DNA of 64,000 bases from Parelaphostrongylus tenuis. Its lineage: Eukaryota > Nematoda > Chromadorea > Rhabditida > Metastrongylidae. Where the stretch lies: the NCBI GenBank assembly GCA_019055375.1, contig JAHQIW010006328.1, positions 1 through 64,000 of the forward strand, given 5' to 3'. The position numbers and the translations under genes are program-made. The number at the start of each line of letters is the position of its first letter. Position 1 is the first letter of the stretch. This document shows, piece by piece, positions 24,321 through 36,723 of this stretch. The notes under the pieces are model-generated. The model made no database searches. It was not told the DNA's origin and worked only from the letters and a program-made list of their open reading frames with translations.

Positions 24321-24597
24321 TCATTCAACCGCTTTTAGCGGTGTTATGATGTTTGAAGTAGATATCTATTGATGTAGAGTTATGTTCAAAACTTTCGCGT
24401 CAGGCGGGACTAGAATCCGCACCTCGCCGGGAATGCGCGCCCATTCCGCTACACTACTGACGCCCATTTTGCACATCGCTCTTTCTACGTTACAGCGCAT
24501 CTATCTATCAGCCGCCAGCCGTCAACGGCGTGGCCCGGTAGTCGGTCTCGACATTGAACCCAATCACGCTAACAGATATTGGGTATTGAAGATCAAT
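24321..24597 (-). mobile_element. SINE-like element, family B, with 12-base target-site duplication
   Basis: A 277-base insertion flanked by the perfect direct repeat CGTAATTCTTTT (24309-24320 and 24598-24609), with the empty site in the partner arm near 22300. On the minus strand it has a leading module with CCCAATATCTGTTAGCG and a TGATAGATAGATG block, then a tRNA-like unit (24463-24397), then a tail ending in ATAACACCGCTAAAAGCGG, whose ACCGCT-AAA-AGCGGT forms a perfect hairpin at the terminus. The tRNA-like unit in the middle rather than at the 5-prime end is unusual. A relative is at 44656-44920. Confidence 0.75.
24397..24463 (-). tRNA. tRNA-like unit (67 bases) inside SINE-like element B, probably a pseudogene
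   Basis: A perfect 7-base acceptor-like stem GCGTCAG/CTGACGC closes the unit. A B-box-like GGATTCTAGTCC sits in a near-perfect T arm, with a TAGTGTAGCGG A-box-like segment before it. At 67 bases it is short, and I cannot assign a clean anticodon stem. It is best read as a tRNA-derived promoter, not a working tRNA gene. Confidence 0.5.
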
Positions 24598-25700
24598 CGT
24601 AATTCTTTTATATTTAGTAAGCATGCTCATAGTCGACAGCGTCTGTCTCGAAAAGATGGCATCCAGTAGACCTTAGAAAGAGAAGCGCTTTGTTTGAGCT
24701 TCGTAAGCAAGAAATTCATTGATGCTCTTTTATTATCTGCTCCTTTCCTTCTAATTAAGCGGGTTAAATGATTTTTCATAGGCTTACACTGCACATACTG
24801 CATGTGTTCGGCTATGAGAAAGCATATTCAGGGACCGACGTTGGTCATCTGGTGGTACACCAAAATATCAGTAGGAGAGGTGATGTAGAAAAAGTCTCTC
24901 CACTTCCTTGTTTCTCGTTCTTTGATACTTTTCATGTCTCATGCCTTTCATTCTTAAAGAGAACTTGGAAGTGTATAAATAATGGGGATTCACTATTCTC
25001 AAGGCACTTCATCATTTTTTGATCATCTGCGACATTTGCACCCCTATTCAAAAAAATTGTTTCTCGCTGGATTCGTTCCTGCTTTCACGGTTTCTGAGTA
25101 GATGCCGCGCATAAATCAACCTCTATGTGCTTCCTATATTGATAATGTTATGAATTACCTAGCCAACCACCGCTAGCTAATTCCGCTGCCGCTACTTTCA
25201 TCCGCATGAGCTGAAAAATTTCATCGACTGCCTATGTAGCTATCCCCATTCGTCTAGTCCTCTTATTCAATTTCTAGTGAAGTCTTAAAGTCTTAACTCT
25301 GATGAAATTCTAGACTTTCTCTTTATTCTTTAACTTTACCTAGCGAAAATCGTTTTTTGAAGCACGGCAGTGGAAGAGAAGTTCTACAAAAAAAAAATCA
25401 CCCAAAAAGAGGAGTATTGTTACACCATCAATAAAACGGTAGAGTTTTCTGATGTTTTATAGCTGATTATGTTTTGGGTGAGATGATAGACATATTGAGG
25501 CCCTAGTCCAAAAATTCAGCATGTGATGTATTGCCATGAAGTGGAAGTTCGGCCTTCATTGGTAGCCAGCTGCATTTTCTGAGCTCATAGCCCGTCTGTA
25601 TTACAGTAGCAACTTTCACTTAATCTCCGAAATCTAGTTTGCACTTCTACTCACCTTGTGTATCAAACTATCGGCCATTGAAAAATAGCATAGTTACTTC

Positions 25701-25841
25701 ATGATGTCTGGACATAGATACGACATACTGCCACTGGAGCTTTTGCTGCTGGTCCGTCCACATTGCCGCACGCCAGACGAAAAATTAATCTGGTACGTCA
25801 AGGAATTGCGAAAGAGCCTCTCCACTGCACCTCAGAGGGAG
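25701..25841 (+). CDS. Candidate first exon of an unknown gene
   Basis: From the ATG at 25704, 46 codons are open and end exactly in phase at AG|GTATGT (donor G at 25842), a good nematode-like 5-prime splice site. The peptide includes RYDILPLELLLLVRPHC and KLIWYVKELRKSLSTAPQRE. Codon use looks ordinary, and the segment lies outside the repeat pairs I mapped. No downstream exon was identified, because the next 80 bases enter AT-rich sequence and then inverted repeat 2. The family is not recognised. It may be a chance open frame. Confidence 0.25.
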
Positions 25842-25919
25842 GTATGTACACATTAAATATTTTTAGCTAAATTTTTCCGAAAAATCAAATTTTGGAAAAG
25901 TCTAAGACCGTAAAACGCT

Positions 25920-26740
25920 TACAAGCACGAGCATGAACATGCATGCACACATTCTCTTGGACCCTTCTGCCGAGCAATCATCTCTAATCTGCTCTAGCTC
26001 AGTGACTCCGCCCGTTATTGCAAAGAAGCTGTTTGATGACTCTTATCGATATGCCCTTTCATTCTCGTCAGCAACCTCGTAACGACGCCACGCGACCATT
26101 TTCTCCTGAGGATGGGCCTTGCAGTCGTCAGACGAACTGCTAAGGTATGCAAGTAGTACATTTTAATTCTTTATTTCTATTTACCATTTCGATTCTGTCA
26201 CATTATGGTACTGCTACACCAAAGAACTCCCTAATAAACTAGATTTTCATGATCATTGAAGAGAACTGCCTCGCTAGTTAGCAGTAAAACATAGTTTTTT
26301 TCAGGGCATCGGACAGGCACATTTGAACGAATTTCTTTTACTAGACGTCGAATTTTTACTATACTGTTAGTAGATATTCGAAAGCTATGTAACGCAAAAT
26401 TGAGAAATGCACCTGTTTCCCAAAGGCCGTCTAAAAACGCTTTGGCACTCAAAATAATAATAAATTTCTTGCACGTTGCAATATCGTATTTATATTTTTT
26501 AGACAAAGCAAACCATAAAACACCGTAAATCTCGTAGATTTTACAAACATGTTTGCTTTTTGAGAACTATTTTTTATCGCCCTGGTGCAAAAGAAATAAG
26601 ATTACGTTCCACACGACCACGCGTTATCGGGCATAATCTTCGCAGGACAAAGTTTCCCCCTTTAACTGCTAATCATCCATCGATAGCTAAAATTTCTGTG
26701 ATTGAAAAACTATACAGCGCTGTAGCAGGAAAAATGAAAG
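25920..26740. repeat. Inverted repeat 2, right arm
   Basis: Reverse-complement partner of 17830-18665, roughly 80 % identical by eye. The interval between the arms contains inverted repeat 3 and several insertions. Confidence 0.75.
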
Positions 26741-26759
26741 GTACTTTTTCGGTGTCAGT

Positions 26760-28000
26760 TTAGGCCCTGTTTGAGGCCTTCGTCAGAAACGAAGTTTTTC
26801 CTTTTGTAAAACGTTTTGATATGGTTCGATAGTTCAAATTAAGTAAATCCAAGCTTTTAATTTTTTTCCTAATGAATTATTTTTAGCGCACGAACGGTAA
26901 AAGTAAAACTTGTTCACACTGAAGAATTTTTCGCCCTTCAAAATTTTTTTATAATCAATTCTTAATCGTTGGATAGAGAAAATCTTGATGATTTTGACGG
27001 TATGTCTGGTCTGTGAAATAGAATTCTTAGTGCGCTGTAATATTCGAAAGAAAATCAGGTTTTCCGCTTGTTGAGCACTTCTGGTCTGCTAGGGCACGTG
27101 TACTACATGTAATATCAATCCGCGGTACGTGAATTTTTTGACGAAAATCAACATTGTCTCTGGTACTTCGAAATTTTCTCTGCCTGTCCATATGCGCTTT
27201 TTTTTTGGAAAAAAGATCTGTTGAAAATAATATACTATGTTCTAAATATTGAGAAATTCACATTGAAACAATGTTGTTTCCAGGAGGCCAAAAATCTTTG
27301 GTTACATCCGAGAGTGATTTAAAAAGCAGTTATTTCATGCCCTGATTTTTACTGCACTACTAAATCAAAGTTGGCTCTCTAGTTCACCAGTGGAACTGAC
27401 GAATAGCAGCAACGAAGGGAAGGCGAGTGCTCTAGAGCCAATCTCCGACTCTGACAATGACCTCATCGCTGCTCCTATGCTCGTAATATCGCCAATCAAT
27501 TTGTAAGCGGAACTGAAGCTTCATACGATGTCCTTTCTTGCACAGACGTTTGCATTGCATTAGGCCGTGTTTCTGTAAGAGCACGGCGGCTTCTTTTTTA
27601 GTGGTTGGCGAAGTAAAAATGTTACTCATAATGGCGAATGTTGAGATTCCTCGTTGGCTTGGTGCCAATGTTGCAAAGTCCCATCCACATAGCGACAGTG
27701 CGTGACGGTTTGATGCTAATGTCGCACTTGGCGGCCCCTAATTTTCTTTTAGCTTCTACAGCTCACTAAAAACTCTTTTCGAAAAATCAAGTACATCACT
27801 GGAATGAGCAGAATTCAGACTATTGAACGGTTACCAAAAGTTCATGGGAAATGCTCTGTCCAGCGAAAGATACGTCGAAGCTCCAGAAATGTGACAAATA
27901 ATTTCGTTTTAGCTGCTACACGCGCTGTAAAGTTTCTTCAGAATAAAAATACATTTTTGAAATAATATAGATCTGAGCTATCGACAAGCTACAGAGCAAC
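26760..28000. repeat. Diverged direct copy of 40000-41420 (left arm)
   Basis: Collinear similarity: about 26765-26870 to the TTTGAG-CCTTCG block near 40110-40190, and 27390-27640 to 40745-40990, including GTTGGCGAAG against GGTTAGCGAAG. The orientation is direct to the left arm and inverted to the right arm. Confidence 0.6.
27380..27668 (-). pseudogene. ISXO2-like (IS1595-type) transposase N-terminal relic
   Basis: Minus-strand reading: TTKKEAAVLLQKHGLM, then LCKKGHRMKLQFRLQIDWRY, then VIVRVGDWL, a stop, then STRLPF and IRQFHW. This order (EEA..LL..G, C.KGH.MKL, W.C, VRVGTW, RLPF, RFIY.W) is that of ISXO2-like transposase domain proteins that are abundant in nematodes. The zinc-binding cysteines are mostly lost and a stop interrupts the frame. 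A related relic is at 54572-54790 and its mirror. Confidence 0.55.
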
Positions 28001-31000
28001 TTGTAAAACATAAGAAAACGCCTTACTCTTAAAGAGGTGCAAATAGCAGCAATAATTTAAACGTGTGAAACTCAATCTTCTTTTAGAGTTACAATATAAA
28101 AAATCAGTTGTGCCTTTGGAATTAATAAAATCAGCTCTATCTAATATCTAAAAGTTGATCATAAAAAGCTTCTGTTGGGCGAGAAATCCTCGAATGTGGA
28201 ACCACATATCAATTCGACTGTTACGGCGCAAAAAATAAGCTTTTGAGGGATATTATATGTCGTTCATATTTGCTCGATTTTTACTATCGCAAGACTACTT
28301 TCACTTTTAAAAAAAGCAACAGATACTTTTTCACCGAAGGCCTGAAACAGAGTCGAGATAACGAAAAGGTAGCCAATAAAATTGTGCTTCACACGCGTCG
28401 CACGTTATGAAGCAGATAATCGCTATTGATTTGTACTTTTTGCTTCGTTCTTTTGAAATTGTTGAGTTTTTTATTTGTTTGTAGGCTTTCTTCTATCGTT
28501 CTAATAATATGTGTTCTATTATATCATTTCACATTGCCAAATAAATTCGCTATCATGCTTAAGCCTAATCACGAAAGTCGTGCGTACGTGTAAAGGAAAT
28601 TCTCTGATATCAGAGTTGCACGTTTTATCTAGATTTCTTATCAAACCGGAAAAAAATCCCATAATCAGTAACAAAAATTGCACGTCACATATGAACTGCT
28701 CCGCGAGGTAGGTTAATGGCGCTGCGCAGCAGATCAGTTGCGGTCTCTGGAGATCCTACTCAAATCATTTTCTCGGCTACAGTGCAGTGAAACGATTTTT
28801 CTTTCAAAAAGAAAGATAGTTCTAGATTCGCTGAATCCTACGATATCGAGTAGTTAGTAAGAGTTTGGGAAAAGAGCTCTGTTCTGTGAAAAAAAGGCGC
28901 ATACGTGGAACACAGATAAATTTGATTTTTACACCGCTCTAAAAAAGCTTTTGAAAAAGCTTATACGGTTTCAAAAATCCAGAGATTCACGTTACCGATC
29001 TAGCACTAATAGTCTAGGCAAATAGCTTCGTCTTACGAGATATAAATGCGATAATGCGCCATGCATGTAAAGCATAATTCTATTTTGAGCGCTAGGGCAC
29101 TATAAGAAGTCCTTTCCAAAAAAGAAGTGAATTTCTGTGTTCTCGTAAACTTGAGCTTTGGAATAAATGTTAAAAGTTTCTAAGAAATTCACTACCCAAC
29201 AAAAATGGATTCTTTAAATTGCTCTTATCCGTAAACCAACAGAATCAAAATATTCTAGAATAACATAAAACTATGGGTATCAGAAACAACACTGATGCTT
29301 TGTTAGAAGTTTACTTTTGAGGGGTAAATTAGAGGCTTACGATTAGGTTTTGTCTCAAGCTACGACAAATCTTTCAGTTTTCACTTACTCTCATTCCATT
29401 CTATGCACAAAGTCATCATAGTGTTTGGTATGAAAAAACAATAGATGATTTGACAGAAATGATGCAACACGCTGTTTTAGTGAAGGTCCCATCATAAACC
29501 AAGACCAAAACTAACATCTATGTATCTTAAGCTTTCAATTATTATTGACTGTCTAATGAAAAACACTCAACTTTGTCAGAGAGACAAAAAATAATGGATA
29601 CACATCGCAAAATGCATCTGCATTACACGCAATTTGTATTGGAAAACAGAGTTCTTTAGCAATCACCTGTCTTTTCTTGGTGAAAAATTTTCGTCGGAAT
29701 CAAAATTCATTATATAAAACCAAAGTCCAGTCGCAAAGTTCGAACAATGCGCTACAAAATCAAAACGTTATCTTTTTTTTGTTAATAGAACGTGCTATGC
29801 AGCTGTGTTCACAAACTAAACTTAGCGTTGGAATCTTCATTGCTCAGATTATTAGATTAACCCTTTACGTAGAAGAGGGTCATTTTCACACACAGCTGGG
29901 CGTTTTCGTGCAGCTACGAAGATTGGTGCTCCTCCCAGTATAAATTTGAGATAATTAAGTTTTCAACATAACATTATGCTCAATAAATGTTGGAATATCA
30001 GTGAGGAGACCTTTATATGAATAAATTTCGTAGAATCGGCACTAACGCTTGACAAAGGCTTGCAATTTTCGAAGGGGAAAGCCACATTTTTGTGAAAAGG
30101 AGCATACTCCAACTCTTACCGAACATTTCTTCTTATTTTGTCAAAGTTTTTGCTATGAATCAATAGCTTCTAAATTCAAATTCTATGACAAAGCATGTTT
30201 TGTGAGAAGATTACTATAGTACATTCTGTTATGAAGAAAAATAATACTTTGCAATGAGTTCATTTTTTCTTTAATTCACAAAGGATTTGTTGGTATTATG
30301 TTGTAGGAATTCGATTATTTGAAAACTATATTGCTGAAGAAGTAATTTATCATTCAAAGGACTTCTATAAACGATTTTTATGTAGGAAGAACGTCCAAAT
30401 GTCTCGAAAATCTTTGCTTATGAAAACGATTTGTCTACCACATGCAGCAGTATTTTGTGGAATATGTTTGTAAATCATTTTTTTTTTTTGAAGAGCTTTC
30501 TCATTAGGCTAATAATAGTCTTTCAGTAGCATGAAAAATGGAGATTTTAGCATCAATCTTGGTTTTCAAAGGAACCTCTGTACCACATTTCAGTACCGAG
30601 GAATATTACGTTTTGCTTTCACAACCGTCAATCCTTCCTTTCAACTTTGCAGCAAGTTCATTGGCGCTTGCATAATATAATTTTGATCTTGTGAAGACCA
30701 TATTACTATGAAAAGTTAGGTTAATATTAGAAAAACTTCTATAATCGTAATTCTAGAAAAATGATACACACAGTTGCCTTACTTATTTCTCATGATAAAA
30801 GTCACACCCCAGTTTCTTAGAGATGCCATTTGCAAGCCATATTCTGCTTAGTTCCAACCTTATGTCTTACGAAATATATTGAAGAAACAATCAACCACTA
30901 GTATCAGCAACATCATCACTTGGTTTTCAATCATACTTCAGTGTTTCATACTAAAGAAGCATCTGCTTAAACAGTCCCTCTAATATGCAGGCAATTGATG

Positions 31001-31543
31001 TAGATCTATTGATTGATCAACGATGATTCCTAATTCGCAGTTAGTCCCTACAAATACAATCGCCTTTTCTATAATTTTATTTCATATGACCCGTTGTCAG
31101 ATTTTATTGCGGTTCCCAGTACTTCTAGCGAAATCCGTCTCCTCTCACTCGTCGTTTCGAAGTTTGAGCATTCCGCATGTTGTTACTACTGTTGGCTGAG
31201 GTTCTCGCTTTCTTCGTGAATGTCGTAGAATGCTGGTTGGGCAGATATTTCTGCATCTTGAGGATAGTGGAGCTAGATCGTCACAGATGTTATGAGAGTG
31301 CTGGACAAGAGGTGGAATCATCACGTTGCTCAACGAGCTATTTTCGCCAGTCGGCCACCCTTTCCCTTCCTTTCTCTCCTTTTCTCCCATCCATTAGATC
31401 CTTCCATAAGTTATGGCACTCAAGCAACAAACATCAAATTCGCTAGCTGGATTAAATTGAAATTGCCCAACAACACTTATCAAACTATGAGCCATTAGCC
31501 TGAATGCATTTCTGCCATCTCACGGCATATATCAAACTGCTTT
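28001..31543. other. AT-rich stretch with repeat fragments, no gene recognised
   Basis: 28190-28250 and 28320-28350 carry module phrases seen elsewhere (GACTGTTACGGCGC, ACCGAAGGCCTGAAACAG). 29040-29130 resembles 18085-18180. The 31140-31400 region is less AT-rich and has overlapping open frames on both strands, but I recognise no protein. Nothing else is supported. Confidence 0.35.
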
Positions 31544-31557
31544 GTGCGTGATCTTCT

Positions 31558-31956
31558 GTGCCTTCTTCTGGTATTAAATTCGTCCATACTTGCCGCATAA
31601 TGGCCGCAAAGCGATGGGATGCACAAACTGCCTGCGAGAGCATCAAGCGTGCAAAAGCTCAAGGATTTGTGTCTAAAGGAATAGCATCCCTACTCTTTGT
31701 TAAATATCGCGTTGAGAACATCAACCTGAAGGATCAGCTGCGCTCCGGACCACCACGCGAAGTTGATCGAAAGGTCGTTAATGGAGCAACTGGAGAGAAT
31801 TTGACATTGACTGTCCAGGAGTTGGCTGACGAATCTGACCTCCAATCAGCAGAATATTCAAGATTGTCTTGGTGTTTATTACTCTTGTGCCAAAATCTAT
31901 GTAAAGACCTATATAAGATGCCACTGCTAAAAAGGTGTCATTCTTCATTAGTGGAT
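31558..31956 (+). pseudogene. mariner-like transposase N-terminal relic, left-arm copy
   Basis: An open frame of 133 codons contains LKDQLRSGPPREVDRKVV followed by LTLTVQELADE, which matches the linker of mariner transposases (LED-RSGRP-EV-, TVRELAE) between the two helix-turn-helix units. The preceding part (CESIKRAKAQGFVSKGIASL) is a weak match to the first DNA-binding region. The frame then leaves the family and no DDE catalytic domain follows, so this is a fragment. Confidence 0.6.
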
Positions 31957-34900
31957 TGAAGCCGGAACTGGCTGAAGGTTGTCTTATGTAGTCACCTCAA
32001 AAATGGATACTGGAAGAGACACAGCAGGCTACAAACCTAACATTTGACTTAAGCAGAGTATGTAATATCGCTGGGATATGTCCAAGATCTTAACTGCGAT
32101 GAAATGTGCTTATAGTACAAACTAAGCGGATAATAAAAAGTACCTATGGAAAGGCGAACAAAGCTGTTTCTGTAATTCGATGAAGCACTCTAGTTTTGAA
32201 CTACACTAAATAATCAGGAAATTATCGAAGGTTATCTATAAAATGAGATTGCGTGCAATGAACAGCACCATTTTGAGCAAAACATTCATTGCATTCTAGA
32301 AATCAATCATGATGACTTATGTGTATTGGGTGCAATAAGAATATATGAAAGCTGAGAAATTCATCCTGCAATACTGATTTCAGAAATAGAGAATGACATT
32401 TCAATTGATTATTCGATCATTTATTCATTTGCGGCTAAAACAAATACTACTCGTTGCTGACATATAAAATAAAAGATAAATATGATTAAGGTATGGACAG
32501 ATTAAATAAAATAGCATAAAACGTCTGACCAAAGTTCCAAAATTTAGCCTTTTTCTATGCATTTGATCTTTTACTTCAGAAACGCTGGTCATTAAGGAAG
32601 TATTAGCATTGATTTTATTGAAAATGGCCTCAGCGATGCTTCTTCTATCGAATTTGGTCGTTTACTGGCGATTTAACCTCACTTGCACCATAAAAGTAAG
32701 ATTTCATCAAAATGTCACCACATTATTTTTGGAGCGCGCCGCTAGCCTGTCTTCGTAGCCATCCGTACCGCCCACCACCGAAAGTGGCCGCAGTCCGCAA
32801 AGGGTTGATAAAGAAACAAGGTTCTGAAGTTTTCTTTTAGACGGCGACAATGAAAATTCGACCTCATTCACTGAATAAAGGCTTTTCACAGGACTGTTGG
32901 CAACTATTTGAAGCCTAAATATTCGACTAGTGTGGTAACTGGTCGGTTTTTTAAAGTACCCTTCTATAACGCGTAAAATTCAAAGCAAAATTATGCCTCA
33001 CACGAGCACGTATTTTTGCCATTTTTCTTATGTTGCACTGGACAAAACTCCTTCCTTAGAGCACCAGTACTCTTCCAATAGGACAGGTCTCGCTTATTTT
33101 TGAAAAAACTCTTTTCATTGTGCTATATGAAGAAGAAAATATCCGATCAGTCATTCGATAGCAAAAGTTTCAGTGATTCCAACTGTGCGCTTGCTTTTGG
33201 AAAGACCGTTTAACTCCAGTGTAGCGGAGAAAAAAGTCCGATACTTCATTAACGGCGGCTTATTTACGGGCTATTCTACGGCGGGGAGGGGCGATAGATC
33301 GCTGCCCCGACTAGTTAGATGGGGTGCAACTTGTGATTCAATTGGTTTCTTTCTCCGCTTTGAGAAAAACTTCAGACAGAGCGATTGACTGAGATACTAC
33401 GAGATTTCCCATACACGTTATAAACTTTTCGTGCTTCCCGAAAGTTATGCCTTTGGCGAAAATGAAGACGCGTGGCGGATGTGAAAGATAATGTTACTTT
33501 GTATGCTACTGTGTTCTAAGAGGGTCTTTTCGAAAATAGTCACGTATCGCTGTGGCCAGAGATCTAAGCTTTGAAATGATCACTGACACTTATTTGGAAA
33601 ATTCCTCCCCAGCGGATTATGTCAAATGTTCGTTTGTCTCCGGGTGACCGAAATGAACTAAAAAAAGCTGTTTATTGCCTCTCGAACTTATATAGAGAAA
33701 AATGCTTAGGATGATTGATAAAAAAAATAAAAACGGTTTGTTGGGAAGTGAGATGGCTACCCATTCTGCGTACACCATGTTTATCCTCATACGATGCTAT
33801 TCCCTACAATATTTCATTACTTCGTCAAAGTTTTTTAAATTGAACAGAACTCTTGGTACTTGACTCCTATGCGAAACCGTTTTCATCCAATTGTGAGAAC
33901 GAGTTTTTCGCTTTTCTGGGGAGCTCCAATAACCATTCAATAACTTTAATCTCGGAAGTTCGAATGGTACTATGTTTTTCAAGTAGTCTTTGTATTATGC
34001 TGTAACACTGAAAGTGGAATATTTCCATACTAATGTATTGCAAAACTGTAATTAAGGCTGTATGTCACAAGCCGTGAATTACGCTGCGTGATTGATGCAA
34101 AACAACCCCACACCCTAGCTGACAAGAAATCCTCGTTGAGTGCAAAATCCAATATTCTCTTTCATGTAACAACTTAATAGTACGCCCTTTTCGGAAGCCA
34201 AGTATGTTATTGAAATTATTGGAACTTGTGCTATCGAATGACCATCAAGAGTCCAAAGGAACAGCATGTTGAACAAAAAATGCTCTAGTGAGAAGAGAAA
34301 TTTGATTCCTAGTGCGATAGATCAATAGAAGGGCCACTTACAAAACAGCAGAAATTTAGAGCCATCAAATGGCTACCGAAGCGTCAAAGAGGAGTGCAAA
34401 ATTTGTTCTCTAGAAGGGACTGAAAAAGGGTGCAATTGGGGTAAAAGTACGAAAATCTTGTTACAAGCACCAATCCAAAGGCCATAGTCATTAGAAGAAG
34501 TAGTACTCTATTTAACTTTACTAGTAGAACAAGCTCTCATGTGTGATTCAAACATTGTGGACAATATACCACCCTCAAATTGAAAAATCAATTTGGCTCC
34601 GCATAATGCATGGACTTTAGATGGAAAACTATTCACAGACCTAAACGGATGAACGAAGAAAATCAAGTTGAGACATGATTTGTTTTCTATGTTACAGAAC
34701 AGAAATTTTTTCCAAAATTTGAGCAAAATGCCTTAATTGCCAAAACTCAATCTGTAAACATACTACTAGAGATTATAAATAGGTCTTCTCTAGTGAAAAA
34801 GCTTAATTCCAGAAGAGCTTCTCACGTTTCGTTATCGATGACTTTGCATTGCATGCACTGTGCAACATGTTTTTCGACAAAGCATTGATTGTTTTTCAAT

Positions 34901-35350
34901 TTTTAATCACCATAGAAACTTTTAAACATTGCTTATAATGAAATATATTAGAGCTGGTAGATTTATATCATTATACTCATTTTACGAGTTATTGCAGTTG
35001 GCAGAATACCAATGTCGCCGTGATTCCGTGATAAAAGAGAGCTTTTTATCAAATATAAGTATTATATTTGCACCGGACTATAAGAGCTTGTACAGAAACT
35101 CGTAATCTATCGAAATATTATAAGAAACTTTGGATTCATTGCCAAAACAGTAAAAAAATCCTAATCAAATAGCAAAAATTCACACAGGACGCGATTTGCA
35201 CCGCGCGTGGCGATTACAACTGGTAGTACCGAAGGAGTTATTGATGTACGGCTTATTTTACTTCATATCGACTCACAGACATCAAAGGCATTCTTTGAGC
35301 ACCATACTTGTAAAAGCACATTGGCCCTTTGAACGCCCTATATCTGATAA
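31957..35350. other. Left arm: dispersed modules, no gene recognised
   Basis: Holds a member of the G-rich module family (33240-33360) and the ACTATTTGAAGCCTAAATATTC variant of the CATTCGAAAGCT module (about 32910). No coding motif was recognised. The same applies to its mirror, 60194-63587. Confidence 0.4.
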
Positions 35351-35354
35351 TTAT

Positions 35355-35610
35355 TTTTTGAGCCATGCATGTGGTCTGTCATGGGAAAGGTTAAACAATG
35401 CGATACACGTGTTACGACCTTGACAGCCTCATCAGTTGGGAGTGCTTTCCGTCTATAGCCAGCCCTCTCTTCGAAACCTAACCCTTACGTGGAGTAGGTG
35501 AAAACGTACTATTTACACTTGCTCTCAACCACCTGACAACGATGTGAGATGTTATTACCTCGCATCTTTGTCGTCCGTCTCACAGTAAGTCTGTTGAAGC
35601 CCGCTTCCGT
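35355..35610. mobile_element. MITE family A-like variant (left arm)
   Basis: Begins TTTTTTGAGCCATGCATGTG and ends with a CACCTGACAACGATGTGAG-like inverted counterpart. The same element is at about 59934-60189 (mirror) and in the diverged copy at about 6350-6615, so it predates both duplications. Confidence 0.45.
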
Positions 35611-36402
35611 GCAGATTTGGTACTTAATTGATGAGCATATTCCATTATTCCTATTCTTATTTCAGATTCTTGATGAATATTATAAGAGGTTCTCATGATA
35701 GATGCAAAAGGTCTTTTAAAAAGGATTTGCTAAATATCATTCTTATTTTGTTCACTGACAATCAGTAGCGTTGTTTTCACTATCGATAGTCTTATAAGGT
35801 CTCATCAATCATGCTCAATCGATATCTTAGAATACTTCAATCACTTACTTACGATTACATCCAAATTACATCATAAACTACCACGTTATTACCTCTTTAT
35901 CAAGCGGTTAAGTGAAAATATCACTGAGTGGGCAAAGTTATTCATTTTGTTGCTCTTGGCGGTATCGTCAAATATATCATACCTGTCTCGAGTGTTTTTT
36001 AGACCACGCTCACATTTTAGCATGCCTGCTAATGTTCTTCAATATCTTATATCTTCATATTTTACAACGTATCGCTCTTGAGTAGTCAATGAAATATTTT
36101 ATTTATATAGACCTTTTTTGGAGGCTTGATCTGCTACCAATAATTTTTTTGACTTCTTACGATTTCTTTGCTATTATTGTACGTTTCACCACTCTTTGTA
36201 TTGTTCACTACTTGTACTTCTTTGATTGTACGGCTTATCATTTGATATTCCAGTTGGAAAGTGATGTAACTTGTATGGTATCACACTAAATTTTTGAAAA
36301 TAAAACATAAAATAGCCCTTAAACGTAATAAAATGTGCCAAATTACAGTAACACATAGAGGGTGTTGAGTTAATGTTTTGCTCTTGCTGCCCTTTTTTGC
36401 AG

Positions 36403-36560
36403 ATGACTGCAGTCCAAGACAATAGCATTGGTACTGATAAATATAATCTTCTAGCAATTACTGAAAAGTTAGATATCCTTTTAGGGCTAAATTCATTACG
36501 ATTTTGTAAGCGTAGGGCTCGCCGAATTGCTTGCGGTTTATGTAAGGAAGCTGCTGCTGA
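36403..36560 (+). other. Exon-like segment with splice-site-like borders (left arm)
   Basis: CCTTTTTTGCAG ends at 36402 and GTAAGC starts at 36561. The 158 bases between are open from an ATG at the first base and encode TEKLDILLGLNSL and KRRARRIACGLCKEAAA. The homologous segment at 5713-5870 has the same length but a lost acceptor and a stop, and its substitutions are not biased to third positions. A 161-codon frame on the opposite strand covers the same bases and is also broken in the diverged copy. No family was recognised. Confidence 0.3.
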
Positions 36561-36723
36561 GTAAGCTACAATTTTTAACATTTTTATAAGGCTATAGCAG
36601 TCTCTTATTCTTATTTTCGTGTAATAAAATTTTCTCGATCTTTGGAGGGTTGTGTGGGAACATGAGGGCATACATGCCCCCGATCAATACCTCTAATATC
36701 TCTGCGTTTGTTGCTACAGAGGT

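Larger units (their letters stand above)
24290..25430. repeat. Inverted repeat 3, right arm (carrying a SINE-like insertion)
   Basis: Reverse-complement partner of 21509-22340. Homology runs through both flanks of the element at 24321-24597, so the left arm represents the empty site. Confidence 0.8.

Noticed and set aside
24397..24463. Functional tRNA gene
   Set aside because: Only 67 bases, no clear anticodon stem, an A-C mismatch in the T stem, and it lies inside an inserted element with a target-site duplication.
31140..31450. Possible gene in a less AT-rich stretch with open frames on both strands
   Set aside because: No splice-site pair, conserved motif or second copy to support either strand.
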